This document shows positions 40,872 to 52,800 of a DNA stretch of 64,000 bases, in pieces. Source of the stretch: Robbsia betulipollinis (lineage in GTDB: Bacteria > Pseudomonadota > Gammaproteobacteria > Burkholderiales > Burkholderiaceae). The notes beneath the pieces were generated by a model that was not told the DNA's origin, did not search any database, and saw nothing but the letters and a program-made list of their open reading frames with translations. The position numbers and the translations under genes were made by a program. How positions within the stretch are numbered: the first letter of the stretch is position 1; every line of letters begins with the position of its first letter. The stretch covers positions 114,875 to 178,874 of the forward strand of contig NZ_JAPMXC010000010.1 in assembly GCF_026624755.1 (NCBI RefSeq), in the 5' to 3' direction.

Positions 40872-41981
40872 ATGACCGAATTGCATAAAACCGCTTTGAA
40901 CGATGTCCATCGCGCCGCTGGCGCGCGCATGGTCGATTTCGGCGGCTGGGACATGCCTGTGAACTACGGCTCCCAGATCGAGGAACACCAGGGCGTGCGA
41001 TCCGCGGCGGGCATGTTCGACGTGTCGCACATGCGCGCGATCGATCTCACCGGTGTCGCGGTCCGCCCCTTCCTGCAGCGCCTGCTGGCGAACGATGTCG
41101 CAAAGCTGCAGACGCCGGGACGGGCCCTCTACTCCTGCATGCTCAACGGCGCGGGCGGCGTGATCGACGATCTGATCGTCTATTTCTTCGACGAACAGTC
41201 GTTCCGCCTGATCGTCAACGCCGGTACCGCGGACAAGGATCTGGCGTGGATCGGTCAGCAGAACGCGGAAGGCGGCTTCGACGTGTCGATCGCGCCGCGC
41301 CCGGATCTGGGCATCATCGCGGTGCAGGGCCCGCTGGCGCGGGAAAAGGTCTGGGAAGCGATTCCGGGCGCACAGGTGCTCAGCGAGGCGCTCAGGCCTT
41401 TCCATGCCGCCCGCCTGGCGGATTCGCCGTTCGGTCCGTTGATGATCGCGCGTACCGGCTATACCGGCGAGGATGGCTTCGAGATCGTCTGCGAGGCGCG
41501 CCGGTCGGCGGCGCTGTGGCAGGCGTTGCGCGCGGCTGGCGTGCGCCCGGCGGGCCTGGGGGCACGCGACACGCTGCGGCTGGAAGCCGGCATGAATCTC
41601 TACGGCCAGGACATGGACGATGCCGTTTCGCCGCTGGACGCGGGCCTTGCCTGGACGGTCGACCGATCGACCGAACGCGCTTTCCTGGGCCGTCCGGCGC
41701 TGGACGCCGACGGTCAGCGCGCCGCTTTCGTCGGCCTGCTGCTGCAGGGCGGCGGCGGCGTGCTGCGCGGCCACCAGAAGGTGCTGACGCAGGCAGGCGA
41801 CGGCGAGATCACGAGCGGTACGTTCTCGCCGTCGCTGCAGCGCTCGATCGCGTTCGCGCGGGTGCCGACGGGCGTGCAGCCGGGCGACACCGTGCAGGTG
41901 GTCGTGCGGGACAAACAGTTGCCCGCGACCGTGGTTAAATTGCCTTTCGTACGCAACGGCAGGACGCTGGTGGCGCTATAG
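40872..41981 (+). CDS. gcvT: Glycine cleavage system aminomethyltransferase (T protein)
   Basis: A 369-residue T protein. It moves the methylene group from the lipoyl arm of GcvH to tetrahydrofolate and releases ammonia. It has [34 protein letters not shown] at the N-terminus, [61 protein letters not shown] and [19 protein letters not shown] at the C-terminus. First gene of gcvTHP, under the riboswitch. Full length. Confidence 0.95.
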   Translation: MTELHKTALNDVHRAAGARMVDFGGWDMPVNYGSQIEEHQGVRSAAGMFDVSHMRAIDLTGVAVRPFLQRLLANDVAKLQTPGRALYSCMLNGAGGVIDDLIVYFFDEQSFRLIVNAGTADKDLAWIGQQNAEGGFDVSIAPRPDLGIIAVQGPLAREKVWEAIPGAQVLSEALRPFHAARLADSPFGPLMIARTGYTGEDGFEIVCEARRSAALWQALRAAGVRPAGLGARDTLRLEAGMNLYGQDMDDAVSPLDAGLAWTVDRSTERAFLGRPALDADGQRAAFVGLLLQGGGGVLRGHQKVLTQAGDGEITSGTFSPSLQRSIAFARVPTGVQPGDTVQVVVRDKQLPATVVKLPFVRNGRTLVAL

Positions 41982-42063
41982 CCCGCGCCGTCCCGTCCGT
42001 CAGCATCGCCGCCCCGCACGTGCCGGGGATGCGGCACGACACCCCAATATTGGAGAAATACCT

Positions 42064-42444
42064 ATGAGCACCCCCGACGACCTGAAATTCGCGGAATCCC
42101 ACGAGTGGGTTCGCACCGAGAGCGACGGCACCCTGACCGTGGGCATCAGCGACCACGCGCAGGAAGCGCTGGGCGACATCGTGTTCATCGACCTGCCGGA
42201 AGCCGGGCGCCAGATCGCCGCGGGCGATACCGTCGCGGTGGTCGAATCCGTCAAGGCGGCATCGGACATCTACGCGCCGGTGGCGGGCGAGATCGTGGCG
42301 TCGAACGCGGATCTGGCGAATTCGCCGGATGCGGTGAACGGCAAGCCGTACGAGGCGTGGTTGTTCAAGATCAAACCGAGCGACCCCGCCGCAACCGACA
42401 AGCTGCTGAGCGCCGAACAGTATCGCCAGTCGATCGGCGAATAG
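42064..42444 (+). CDS. gcvH: Glycine cleavage system lipoyl carrier (H protein)
   Basis: A 126-residue carrier protein. The lipoylated Lys lies in [22 protein letters not shown]. The N-terminal [38 protein letters not shown] is typical. It shuttles the aminomethyl group between P, T and L proteins. GGAG is eight bases before the ATG. After the stop a 195-base spacer carries a CAGCAC repeat (42493–42520). Confidence 0.95.
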   Translation: MSTPDDLKFAESHEWVRTESDGTLTVGISDHAQEALGDIVFIDLPEAGRQIAAGDTVAVVESVKAASDIYAPVAGEIVASNADLANSPDAVNGKPYEAWLFKIKPSDPAATDKLLSAEQYRQSIGE

Positions 42445-42639
42445 TCCACGCAGCGACAACGGCCGATATGCGGCGAGCCCGCAACGGCCGGCAGCACCAG
42501 CAGCACCAGCAGCACTAGCAGCGAACCCTGGTCGTCGATGCATGACCGCCAGCGCCGTCGGGCGCGGCGGGACGACGCTTCCTAGCCCGATGCCCCCGCG
42601 CCGATACCGCGCCAGATTCCTTTTCCCGAACGCCCGATC

Positions 42640-45612
<2,973 letters not shown>

Positions 45613-45741
45613 GCGAAGGTCCCCGCGGCCCGGCTCGACGACAGGCCGGTGCGATGAGCCGGTGCGGCGCCAGGGTGCAGGCTCGATACGTGCGGGTAGT
45701 TGGCATGGCCCAAGCACGCGGGAACTGGAGATTCACCGGTA

Positions 45742-47292
45742 ATGGCAGTCAGCGTCTTTGATCTTTTCAAGATCGGTATCGGACCGTCGAGTTCGCACAC
45801 CGTCGGACCGATGCGGGCGGCCTTGCTGTTCGTCGAAGCGCTGGCACGCGCGGGACGGCTCGAGCAGGTGGCGTCGGTCAAGGTCGGCCTGTACGGGTCC
45901 CTGGGGGCGACCGGGCGCGGCCACGGCACGGACCGTGGCGTGATGCTGGGGTTGATGGGCGAGGCTCCGGATACGATCGACGCCACGTCGATCGACGCGC
46001 GCCTGCTGACCGTGACGCAAACCTGCCGGCTGGCGTTGCTTGGGCGTCACACGATCGATTTCAAGCCCCGCGACCAGATCGGCTTCTACCGGCAGGCACT
46101 CCCGGCGCATCCCAATGCACTGACACTGAGCGCCCGCGACGCGGCGGGCGCCATCGTGCGCGAGACGACGTATCTGTCGGTGGGGGGCGGGTTCGTGGTG
46201 CCGCTCGCGGCCGGCGGGGCTGCCGAGGCCCGTGGTGGTGCCGATGAGGCGGAAACTGCCGGGGCCGATGTCGCCGGTGCAGACGCCGCCGAGGCCGGTG
46301 CCACCTCTGGCGTCACGGCACCCGGCACCGGCGGCCTGCTCAAGCTCCCGCTCCCGCCGGCGCCCGCGGCGCCCTTCCCGTTCCGCTCCGGCGCGCAGAT
46401 GCTCGACATGGCGCGGACATCGGGCCTGTCGATCGCGCAGATGATGTGGGCCAATGAACAAGTGGCACGCACCGATGCCCGAATCCACGAAGAACTCGCG
46501 CGGATCTGGCAGGTGATGCAGGAATGCGTCGTGCAGGGGTGCACGGCGAGCGCGCCAGCCGCGCGGCATGCCGTCGACGACGGCCAGCCGATGGCGGTGC
46601 CGGGACTGACGCTCCCGGGCCCGTTGCACGTGCGTCGGCGGGCACCCGAACTCTATCGGAACCTCAGCGCACGCAGCGCATCGGGCCAGGTCGATCCGCT
46701 GTCGAGCATCGACTGGCTCAATCTGTTCGCGATCGCCGTCAACGAGCAGAACGCGGCGGGCGGGCGGGTCGTCACCGCGCCGACCAACGGCGCGGCCGGC
46801 ATCATCCCGGCGGTGCTGCACTACTACACGCGTTTCGTGCCGGACGCGAATCCGGCGGGCGTCGAGACCTTTCTGCTGAGCGCGGCGGCGATCGGTCTGC
46901 TGTACAAGCTGAACGCGTCGATCTCGGGCGCCGAGGTGGGATGTCAGGGAGAGGTGGGCGTCGCCTGCTCGATGGCCGCCGCGGGGCTCACGGCGGTGAT
47001 GGGCGGCACGCCGGAACAGGTCGAGTATGCGGCGGAAATCGGCATGGAGCACAACCTGGGGCTGACGTGCGACCCGGTGGGCGGGCGCGTCCAGATTCCC
47101 TGCATCGAGCGCAATGCGATGGGCGCGGTCAAGGCGCTCAATGCGTCGCGCATGGCGTTGCAAAGCGACGGCGATCACTATGTTTCGCTGGATTCGGTGA
47201 TCAAGACGATGCGCGAGACCGGCGCCGACATGAAAACCAAATACAAGGAAACGTCACGCGGTGGCCTCGCGGTCAACATCACCGAATGCTGA
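45742..47292 (+). CDS. sdaA: L-serine ammonia-lyase (iron–sulfur serine deaminase)
   Basis: 516 residues. It converts serine to pyruvate and ammonia, draining the serine made from glycine by the gcv pathway and SHMT. The N-terminal [24 protein letters not shown], and [4Fe-4S] ligands in [16 protein letters not shown] and [19 protein letters not shown], are intact. About 45 residues near position 165–210 are an Ala/Gly/Glu/Thr-rich insertion ([20 protein letters not shown]) that lengthens the protein beyond the usual ~460. The start at 45742 opens the conserved domain. It is 129 bases after gcvP and possibly on the same transcript. Confidence 0.9.
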   Translation: MAVSVFDLFKIGIGPSSSHTVGPMRAALLFVEALARAGRLEQVASVKVGLYGSLGATGRGHGTDRGVMLGLMGEAPDTIDATSIDARLLTVTQTCRLALLGRHTIDFKPRDQIGFYRQALPAHPNALTLSARDAAGAIVRETTYLSVGGGFVVPLAAGGAAEARGGADEAETAGADVAGADAAEAGATSGVTAPGTGGLLKLPLPPAPAAPFPFRSGAQMLDMARTSGLSIAQMMWANEQVARTDARIHEELARIWQVMQECVVQGCTASAPAARHAVDDGQPMAVPGLTLPGPLHVRRRAPELYRNLSARSASGQVDPLSSIDWLNLFAIAVNEQNAAGGRVVTAPTNGAAGIIPAVLHYYTRFVPDANPAGVETFLLSAAAIGLLYKLNASISGAEVGCQGEVGVACSMAAAGLTAVMGGTPEQVEYAAEIGMEHNLGLTCDPVGGRVQIPCIERNAMGAVKALNASRMALQSDGDHYVSLDSVIKTMRETGADMKTKYKETSRGGLAVNITEC

Positions 47293-47448
47293 ACCGCCGG
47301 CTGGCGGACCGCGGGCGCGCGACGCCGTCAGCCGACCTCAAGTTCTTCGGCCCCCGGCCGTTAACCCGGTTGGAAGGGATCATGCGATCCCTCGTCGTAT
47401 CCCGCGGTGCCCGTTTCCGGGCGCGGCCATTACCCGACAGGAGGGGCC

Positions 47449-47898
47449 GTGCCCTCATACGATTTCGTCCGTCTGGCATTGCTGCCGGACCAAAGCCAGG
47501 AGACGCGCGCCGCGTATCAGCACGACGCGTGGCAATTGACCGAACAGCTGCGCCGGCGAGGCCTGACACTGCGGCCCGCGCCAGGAGCCCACCCGTCCTC
47601 CGTGCCGAATGGCGAGCCGGAAGCGATCGCGCGCTACCTGATCGCCTTCCGCGACCTGATCGGCGCGACGTTCGAGAAGGCGGCGGTCGCCTGGCTGGAA
47701 GACACGCCCGGGCGCCGGCTGGTGATCGGCATGGGCGATATCGAAATCGAAGCCGCGACCGCGGACGATTTTCACCGCCTGTTCACGCAGGCGCGTATGC
47801 TGGACACCGGCCGCCTGTCCGGCGCGCTGTCCGAGGTGCCGCTTCACGCCAGGCCCCAGGCGCACCATCATGCACTGCTCGAGGAATATCATGCCTAA
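47449..47898 (+). CDS. Hypothetical protein, 149 residues
   Basis: It starts with GTG 47449, chosen because AGGAGG lies four bases upstream. The sequence PSYDFVRLALLPDQSQETRAAYQHDAWQLTEQLRRRGLTLRP, RYLIAFRDLIGATFEKAAVAWLEDTPGRRLVIGMGDIEIEAATADDFHRLF looks like a compact alpha/beta protein; I do not recognise it. It overlaps the cupin gene by eight bases, so the two are translated together. Confidence 0.75.
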   Translation: MPSYDFVRLALLPDQSQETRAAYQHDAWQLTEQLRRRGLTLRPAPGAHPSSVPNGEPEAIARYLIAFRDLIGATFEKAAVAWLEDTPGRRLVIGMGDIEIEAATADDFHRLFTQARMLDTGRLSGALSEVPLHARPQAHHHALLEEYHA

Positions 47899-48370
47899 GC
47901 TGGTCCGTCGCCGCGCTTCGCCGACAAGCGCCGTCATCACCCTGCTGTTCGCGGCCGGCATCACCGCATCACTGGGCGCACAGGCGCAAGGCACCGGCAC
48001 TAGCACTAGCACCGGCGCGCGCATCATCGACTTGCAGGCCATGACCGACGCCGAAGTCGGCCCGATCCAGCCGAATCACGGTACCTTGCGCTCGAAGACG
48101 CTGTTGAAGACGCCCAATGGCACGATCGCCGTACAGGCCGGTGATTCGCCGAAGCACTATCACGCCGAGACCGACGAAATCCAGTACGTCATTTCGGGAA
48201 CCGGCAAGTTCTGGCTGGGCGATACGATGCGCGACGTGCATCCCGGCGACGTGATCATCATCCCCAAGGGCACGAATCACGCCGGCTCGCACGCCAGCGA
48301 AGGCAATTTCAAGGTGCTGTCGATCAAGCTGCCGCCGCAGGCGGAGGACGACTTCCATCGCGTGCCGTAA
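47891..48370 (+). CDS. Secreted cupin-domain protein
   Basis: 159 residues with signal peptide AVITLLFAAGITASLGAQAQ. A single cupin barrel carries metal-ligand motifs KHYHAETDEIQYVISGTGKFWLGD and PKGTNHAGSHAS. A periplasmic, probably metal-binding, small-molecule-binding or isomerase-like protein of unknown substrate. It is coupled to the preceding unknown gene. A short Thr/Ser-Gly repeat follows the signal. Confidence 0.8.
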   Translation: MPKLVRRRASPTSAVITLLFAAGITASLGAQAQGTGTSTSTGARIIDLQAMTDAEVGPIQPNHGTLRSKTLLKTPNGTIAVQAGDSPKHYHAETDEIQYVISGTGKFWLGDTMRDVHPGDVIIIPKGTNHAGSHASEGNFKVLSIKLPPQAEDDFHRVP

Positions 48371-48463
48371 AGGCGCGCCCGTGGACATTCACGGGCGGCC
48401 CGTAAAGCAGCCCAGGCCGCCCGCGGCTACCCACAAGACAGACGCCCAGGCGGAGCACCGCGC

Positions 48464-49486
48464 TCAGAAGTACTTGAGTCCCAGCGCGGCCCTGACGTCG
48501 TCGGTGGTGCGCGCGGCCACTTCCCGCGCTTTCTCGGTGCCTTCCCGCAGCATCTGCAGCACCTGCGCGCGATCCTGCTCGTAGTGCTGGCGACGCTCGC
48601 GAATGGGCGCGAGCAACGCCTGCAGCACGGTTTCCAGACGTGCCTTGACGAGGCTGTCGGCCAGGCCGCCGCGCACGTAGTGCGCCTTCATCTCTTCCAA
48701 CGCGGCTTTGTCGGTGTCGAAGGCGTCGAGATACAGGAACGCGACATTGCCTTCCAGATGGCCCGGATCGGCCACGCGCAGATGCAGCGGGTCGGTATAA
48801 ACGCGCTTGACCTGGCTGCGGATCTCGTCGGGCGTCGCGCCCAGATTGATCGTGTTGCCCAGCGATTTGCTCATCTTCGCCTTGCCGTCGACGCCCGGCA
48901 GCCGGCCGATCTCGGGCACGCGCGCTTCCGCCTCCACCAGCACGGGACGCCCGGCGATGCGGTTGAAGCGCCGCACGATTTCGTTGGTCTGCTCGATCAT
49001 CGGGATCTGATCCTCGCCGACCGGCACCAGCCTGGCCTTGAACGCGGTGATGTCCGCCGCCTGGCTCGCCGGGTAGGTCAGGAAGCCCGCCGGGATATCG
49101 CGTTCGAAACCACGCAGACGGATCTCTTCCTTGACCGTGGGGTTGCGCTCGAGGCGCGCCACCGTCACGAGGTTCAGGTAGTAGAACGTCAGCTCGGTCA
49201 GCTCGGGAACCTGCGACTGGATGAAGATCGTCGACTGCGCGGGATCGATACCCACGGCCAGGTAGTCGAGCGCGACCTCGATGACGTTGCGATGCACCTT
49301 CGCGACATCGTCCATATTGTCGGTCAGTGCCTGCGCGTCGGCGAGCATGACGAACTGCCTGGCGGTTTGCTGATAGCTGACGCGGTTGCGCAGACTGCCG
49401 ATGAAGTGGCCGAGGTGCAGCGGGCCGGTGGGGCGGTCGCCGGTCAGGATCACCGGCAGTTCTGTCGTGTTGGCTGGGGAATTCAT
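48464..49486 (-). CDS. trpS: Tryptophanyl-tRNA synthetase
   Basis: A 340-residue class I synthetase. The HIGH-type motif is [13 protein letters not shown] and the KMSKS motif [11 protein letters not shown]. Segments [33 protein letters not shown] and [23 protein letters not shown] are typical of the subtype seen in Burkholderiales. It charges tRNA-Trp. Start ATG 49486; a longer frame upstream is unconserved. Confidence 0.95.
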   Translation of the reverse strand: MNSPANTTELPVILTGDRPTGPLHLGHFIGSLRNRVSYQQTARQFVMLADAQALTDNMDDVAKVHRNVIEVALDYLAVGIDPAQSTIFIQSQVPELTELTFYYLNLVTVARLERNPTVKEEIRLRGFERDIPAGFLTYPASQAADITAFKARLVPVGEDQIPMIEQTNEIVRRFNRIAGRPVLVEAEARVPEIGRLPGVDGKAKMSKSLGNTINLGATPDEIRSQVKRVYTDPLHLRVADPGHLEGNVAFLYLDAFDTDKAALEEMKAHYVRGGLADSLVKARLETVLQALLAPIRERRQHYEQDRAQVLQMLREGTEKAREVAARTTDDVRAALGLKYF

Positions 49487-49561
49487 GGCGTTTTGACTGG
49501 AGACCTGACTGTGCGCGTCATGGTACCACCGAAGGTCGCACTGAAACCGGCGCATCCAGCC

Positions 49562-50665
49562 TCAACCCGGCAGCGGCGGCACGTCCCATTGTTCGCCGGG
49601 CCGCAGCGCGCGGTAGTTCGCCGGATCCAGGCCGCGCTGCCGCACCGCCTCGGCAAAATCGCGTGGCGGCGCGAACTGCGCCTCGTCGGACAGGCGGAAC
49701 GTGCCGAAATGCACGCCCAGGGTCGAGGCGGCCTCCAGCATCAGCGCGGACGCGACGGTCTCGTCGGGTGCCATATGACTCAGGTGCATGAACCAGCGCG
49801 GCTCGTAGGCCCCGATCGGCAGGGCGGCGAAGCGAAACCGCCCGAACCGCTGGCGGATCCGGGCGAAATGGGATCCGCCGGTGGTGTCGCCCGAGACCAG
49901 CACCGGGCCGTCCGGCGACGTGAACACGAAGCCTTCCCATAGCGTGGCGTTGGCGTTCCAGGGCATGCGTTCGGACCAGTGGCGCATCGGCACGGCGGTG
50001 ACGCCGACCGCGGCGTTGAGCGGCATGCCCTGCCACCAGTCCATTTCGTGCACGTTGGTGAAACCCGCGCGACGCAGCGGCGCGCCGTTGCCCAGACCGG
50101 TGACGACCATCGTCTGCGGCCGCCGCGCCGCGAGACGCGCGAGCGTCGGCACATCGAAATGATCGTAATGATTGTGGGTGAGGACGATGACGTCGATCGG
50201 TGGCAGGGCGTCGAAGGCGATGCCCGGCGGCGTGTGCCGCTTCGGGCCGAAACGTCCCAGCGGGCCGGCGTGCTCGGACCAGACCGGATCGGCGAGGATG
50301 TTCAGGCCACGGTGCTGGATCAGGACCGTCGAATGATTGACGAAGGTGACGAGCAATTGCGCGCCGTTGTCGACCCGCTCGGGCAGCGCCGGGTGCGCGG
50401 CTACCGGCTGATCGCGCCACGTGTCGGCCGGACGTTCGGTCTGCCAGCGCAGCACGTCGAAGAAACTGGTGCGTGGCGCCGGCGGGATGTCGTGAAAGCG
50501 CCGGCCGTCGAAATGGTCGCTCACCGGCCCCCGATAGGGGCGGGCGGACAGCCCCAGACCGTCGAAGCCGAAGGCGCCGGTCCCGATGCCGTAGGCAGTG
50601 ACGGCGCCCAGCACCGCGAGACCGCCCAGCGCGCCGCCCGCGCGCCGCCAGCCGCGGCGGCTCAT
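49562..50665 (-). CDS. Metallo-beta-lactamase-fold hydrolase (NAPE-PLD/UlaG-like)
   Basis: 367 residues. An N-terminal hydrophobic segment (GALGGLAVLGAVTAYGIGTG) anchors or exports it. The zinc motif is VLTHNHYDHFDV, with further His/Asp ligands in VPMRHWSERMPW and LVSGDTTGGSHFARI and HFGTFRLSDE near the end. The family includes N-acyl-phosphatidylethanolamine phospholipase D-like and lactonase-like enzymes; the substrate is unknown. Start ATG 50665 places the anchor at the N-terminus. Confidence 0.85.
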   Translation of the reverse strand: MSRRGWRRAGGALGGLAVLGAVTAYGIGTGAFGFDGLGLSARPYRGPVSDHFDGRRFHDIPPAPRTSFFDVLRWQTERPADTWRDQPVAAHPALPERVDNGAQLLVTFVNHSTVLIQHRGLNILADPVWSEHAGPLGRFGPKRHTPPGIAFDALPPIDVIVLTHNHYDHFDVPTLARLAARRPQTMVVTGLGNGAPLRRAGFTNVHEMDWWQGMPLNAAVGVTAVPMRHWSERMPWNANATLWEGFVFTSPDGPVLVSGDTTGGSHFARIRQRFGRFRFAALPIGAYEPRWFMHLSHMAPDETVASALMLEAASTLGVHFGTFRLSDEAQFAPPRDFAEAVRQRGLDPANYRALRPGEQWDVPPLPG

Positions 50666-50887
50666 GAAAAGACGCCTGAATGCGCGCGACGCGCGGTGCG
50701 ACGATGCCGATCGCTGCTCATGGTGACACTCCGGAGGCGTGAGGACGTGAAGGGCCGCCAATGCCTCGCGAAGCACCGGACAGCACCGGGAAGCAACGAC
50801 GGCTCACCCTTCATAGTGACGGTTTGTCGCGAATCGTGCCCACGCCGGCCACGCGCCACCTTCGATCGATTCCTGCTCGCGGATGTT

Positions 50888-51469
50888 TCAGTCCAGCCAG
50901 CCCACCCGCCCCTGCCCCGCTTCGTTGACGCCGGCGATGAAGGCACCGGCGGCGTCTTCGACGAGCGTGAAACGCACGGTGACCAGCGTGCCGTGCTCGA
51001 CATGCAGCAGCGTCGCGCCGGCACGCTCGATCTGGCGGCGCAGCATGCCCTCCAGGGCATAGGGGACCAGGCACGCGAGTTCGCGCAAACGCAGGATGGG
51101 GATCTTGTCGGCGCCGAGCAGGGCCTGGGCGACCGCGTCGGTGTACGCGCGCACGAGACCGCCGGCACCCAGCTTGATGCCGCCGAAATACCGCACGACC
51201 GTCGCGAGCACGCCGTCGAGCTGCTGGTGGCGCAGCACGTCGAGCATCGGCCGCCCGGCGGTGCCGCCGGGCTCGCCGTCGTCCACCGCAGCGGACTGGC
51301 CGCCGGCCAGCAGCGCCCAGCAGACGTGCGCCGCGCCGGGATGGGCGACGCGCAACGCCGCGACGCGATGCTGCGCGGCCGCGCGATCCGCCATCGGCTC
51401 GACGCAGCCGATGAAGCGGCTCTTGCGGATCAGCAGCTCGCTATGCGCCGGCGTTGAAAGCGTCAGCAA
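50888..51469 (-). CDS. YigZ/IMPACT-family protein
   Basis: 193 residues. SRFIGCVEPMADRAAAQHRVAALRVAHPGAAHVCWALLAG, GEPGGTAGRPMLDVLRHQQLDGVLATVVRYFGGIKLGAGGLVRAYTDAV is the family core. The C-terminal domain resembles EF-G domain V. The E. coli relative YigZ is conserved, its role is not settled and may concern translation. It has a 222-base gap to the hydrolase. Confidence 0.9.
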   Translation of the reverse strand: MLTLSTPAHSELLIRKSRFIGCVEPMADRAAAQHRVAALRVAHPGAAHVCWALLAGGQSAAVDDGEPGGTAGRPMLDVLRHQQLDGVLATVVRYFGGIKLGAGGLVRAYTDAVAQALLGADKIPILRLRELACLVPYALEGMLRRQIERAGATLLHVEHGTLVTVRFTLVEDAAGAFIAGVNEAGQGRVGWLD

Positions 51470-51482
51470 GCGTGATACCGCG

Positions 51483-52652
51483 TCACTTGCCGCCGAGGCT
51501 CTTCAGAACGGTCCACTCGCCGTTCTTGACCTGATACATCGTGATGCCGCCGTTCTTCAAGTCGCCATGCGCGTCGTATTGGAGATCCGGCGTGGTGACG
51601 CCCGCCATCTTGATCTTCGCAAGGAAGGGCAGATACTTGCTCGGCTCGGTCGAATCGGCGTTCTTCATCGCCGTGAACAGTGCCATCGCGCCGTCGTACG
51701 AATACGGCGAATACGTTTCGACATCCATACCGAAACGCTTTTTGTACTTCGCGACATAGGCGCCACCGCCCGGCATGTCCGCCAGCGGCAAGCCCGCCAG
51801 CGACGCGACCGTACCCTCGCCCGCTTCGCCGGCGATCTTCAGGAAAGTCGGCGTCTTGACCATCTCGCCGCCCACCAGCGTCGCCTTGATGCCCAGCGAA
51901 TGCATCTGCTTGGACAACGGGGCCGCCTGCGCATCGGCGCCGCCGTAGAAGATCGCCTGCGGCGCCGAGGCTTTGATCTTCGTCAGGATCGCGCGGAAGT
52001 CCACGGCCTTGTCGTTCGTGAATTCACGATCGACGATCGTGCCGCCCGCGGCCTTCGCCGCCTTCTCGAACTGATCCGCGAGGCCCTGACCGTACGCGGT
52101 GCGATCGTCGATGATCGCGATTCGCTTGAGCTTCAGATCGCTCACGACGAAGCGGCCATCGACCGCGCCTTGCTGGATGTCCGAGGTCATCATCCGGAAG
52201 GTGGTCTTGAAGCCCTGCTGCGTGTACTCGGGCGCGGTCGCCATCGACACCTGCGGAATGCCGGCCTGCGCATAGATGCGCGAGGCGGGGATCGAGGTGC
52301 CCGAGTTGAAGTGCCCGAGCATGCCCTTGATGCCGCTGTCGACGAGTTTCTGCGCGACCGCCGTGGCCGTGCGCGGGTCCGCCTGGTCGTCCTGGGCATC
52401 CAGCACGATATGGACCGGCTTGCCGCCGATCACCGGTTTCGTCGCGTTGAAGTCCTCGACGGCGAGGATGACGCCGTTGGTGAAGTCCGTGCCGTAATGC
52501 GCCTGCGGACCGGTCAGCGGACTTGCCGCGCCGATGCGCACGTCGTCGGCATAGGCCGCGCCCGCGGTGCCCAGCGACATCGCGCCGATCAGGGCCGCGC
52601 ATGCCAGACGCGCGGTGGTGCGCTCGGTCGTGTTCTTCTTGCTGCTATCCAT
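51483..52652 (-). CDS. Branched-chain amino-acid ABC transporter binding protein (LivK-like)
   Basis: A 389-residue periplasmic type I binding protein. Signal peptide RLACAALIGAMSLGTAGAAYA; mature part begins DDVRIGAASPLTGPQAHYGTDFTNGV. Segments LDAQDDQADPRTATAVAQKLVDSGIKGMLGHFNSGTSIPA and DRTAYGQGLADQFEKAAKAAGG fit Leu/Ile/Val-type binding proteins. AGGAGAG lies three bases before ATG 52652. Its permease genes are not in the window, so it works with a transporter encoded elsewhere. Confidence 0.9.
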   Translation of the reverse strand: MDSSKKNTTERTTARLACAALIGAMSLGTAGAAYADDVRIGAASPLTGPQAHYGTDFTNGVILAVEDFNATKPVIGGKPVHIVLDAQDDQADPRTATAVAQKLVDSGIKGMLGHFNSGTSIPASRIYAQAGIPQVSMATAPEYTQQGFKTTFRMMTSDIQQGAVDGRFVVSDLKLKRIAIIDDRTAYGQGLADQFEKAAKAAGGTIVDREFTNDKAVDFRAILTKIKASAPQAIFYGGADAQAAPLSKQMHSLGIKATLVGGEMVKTPTFLKIAGEAGEGTVASLAGLPLADMPGGGAYVAKYKKRFGMDVETYSPYSYDGAMALFTAMKNADSTEPSKYLPFLAKIKMAGVTTPDLQYDAHGDLKNGGITMYQVKNGEWTVLKSLGGK

Positions 52653-52800
52653 CCTGCTCTCCTTGACCACGGTGTCACCCGTGACGACCATGTAAAGGGA
52701 CCGCCCCGTGCGGGCCCTCCTCCCCTGCTTGACGATCCGCCAGGCGGGAACGCGCCGTTGACGGGTGTTCCGTTCCTGTTTTTCGCGGCACGACCCGGCC

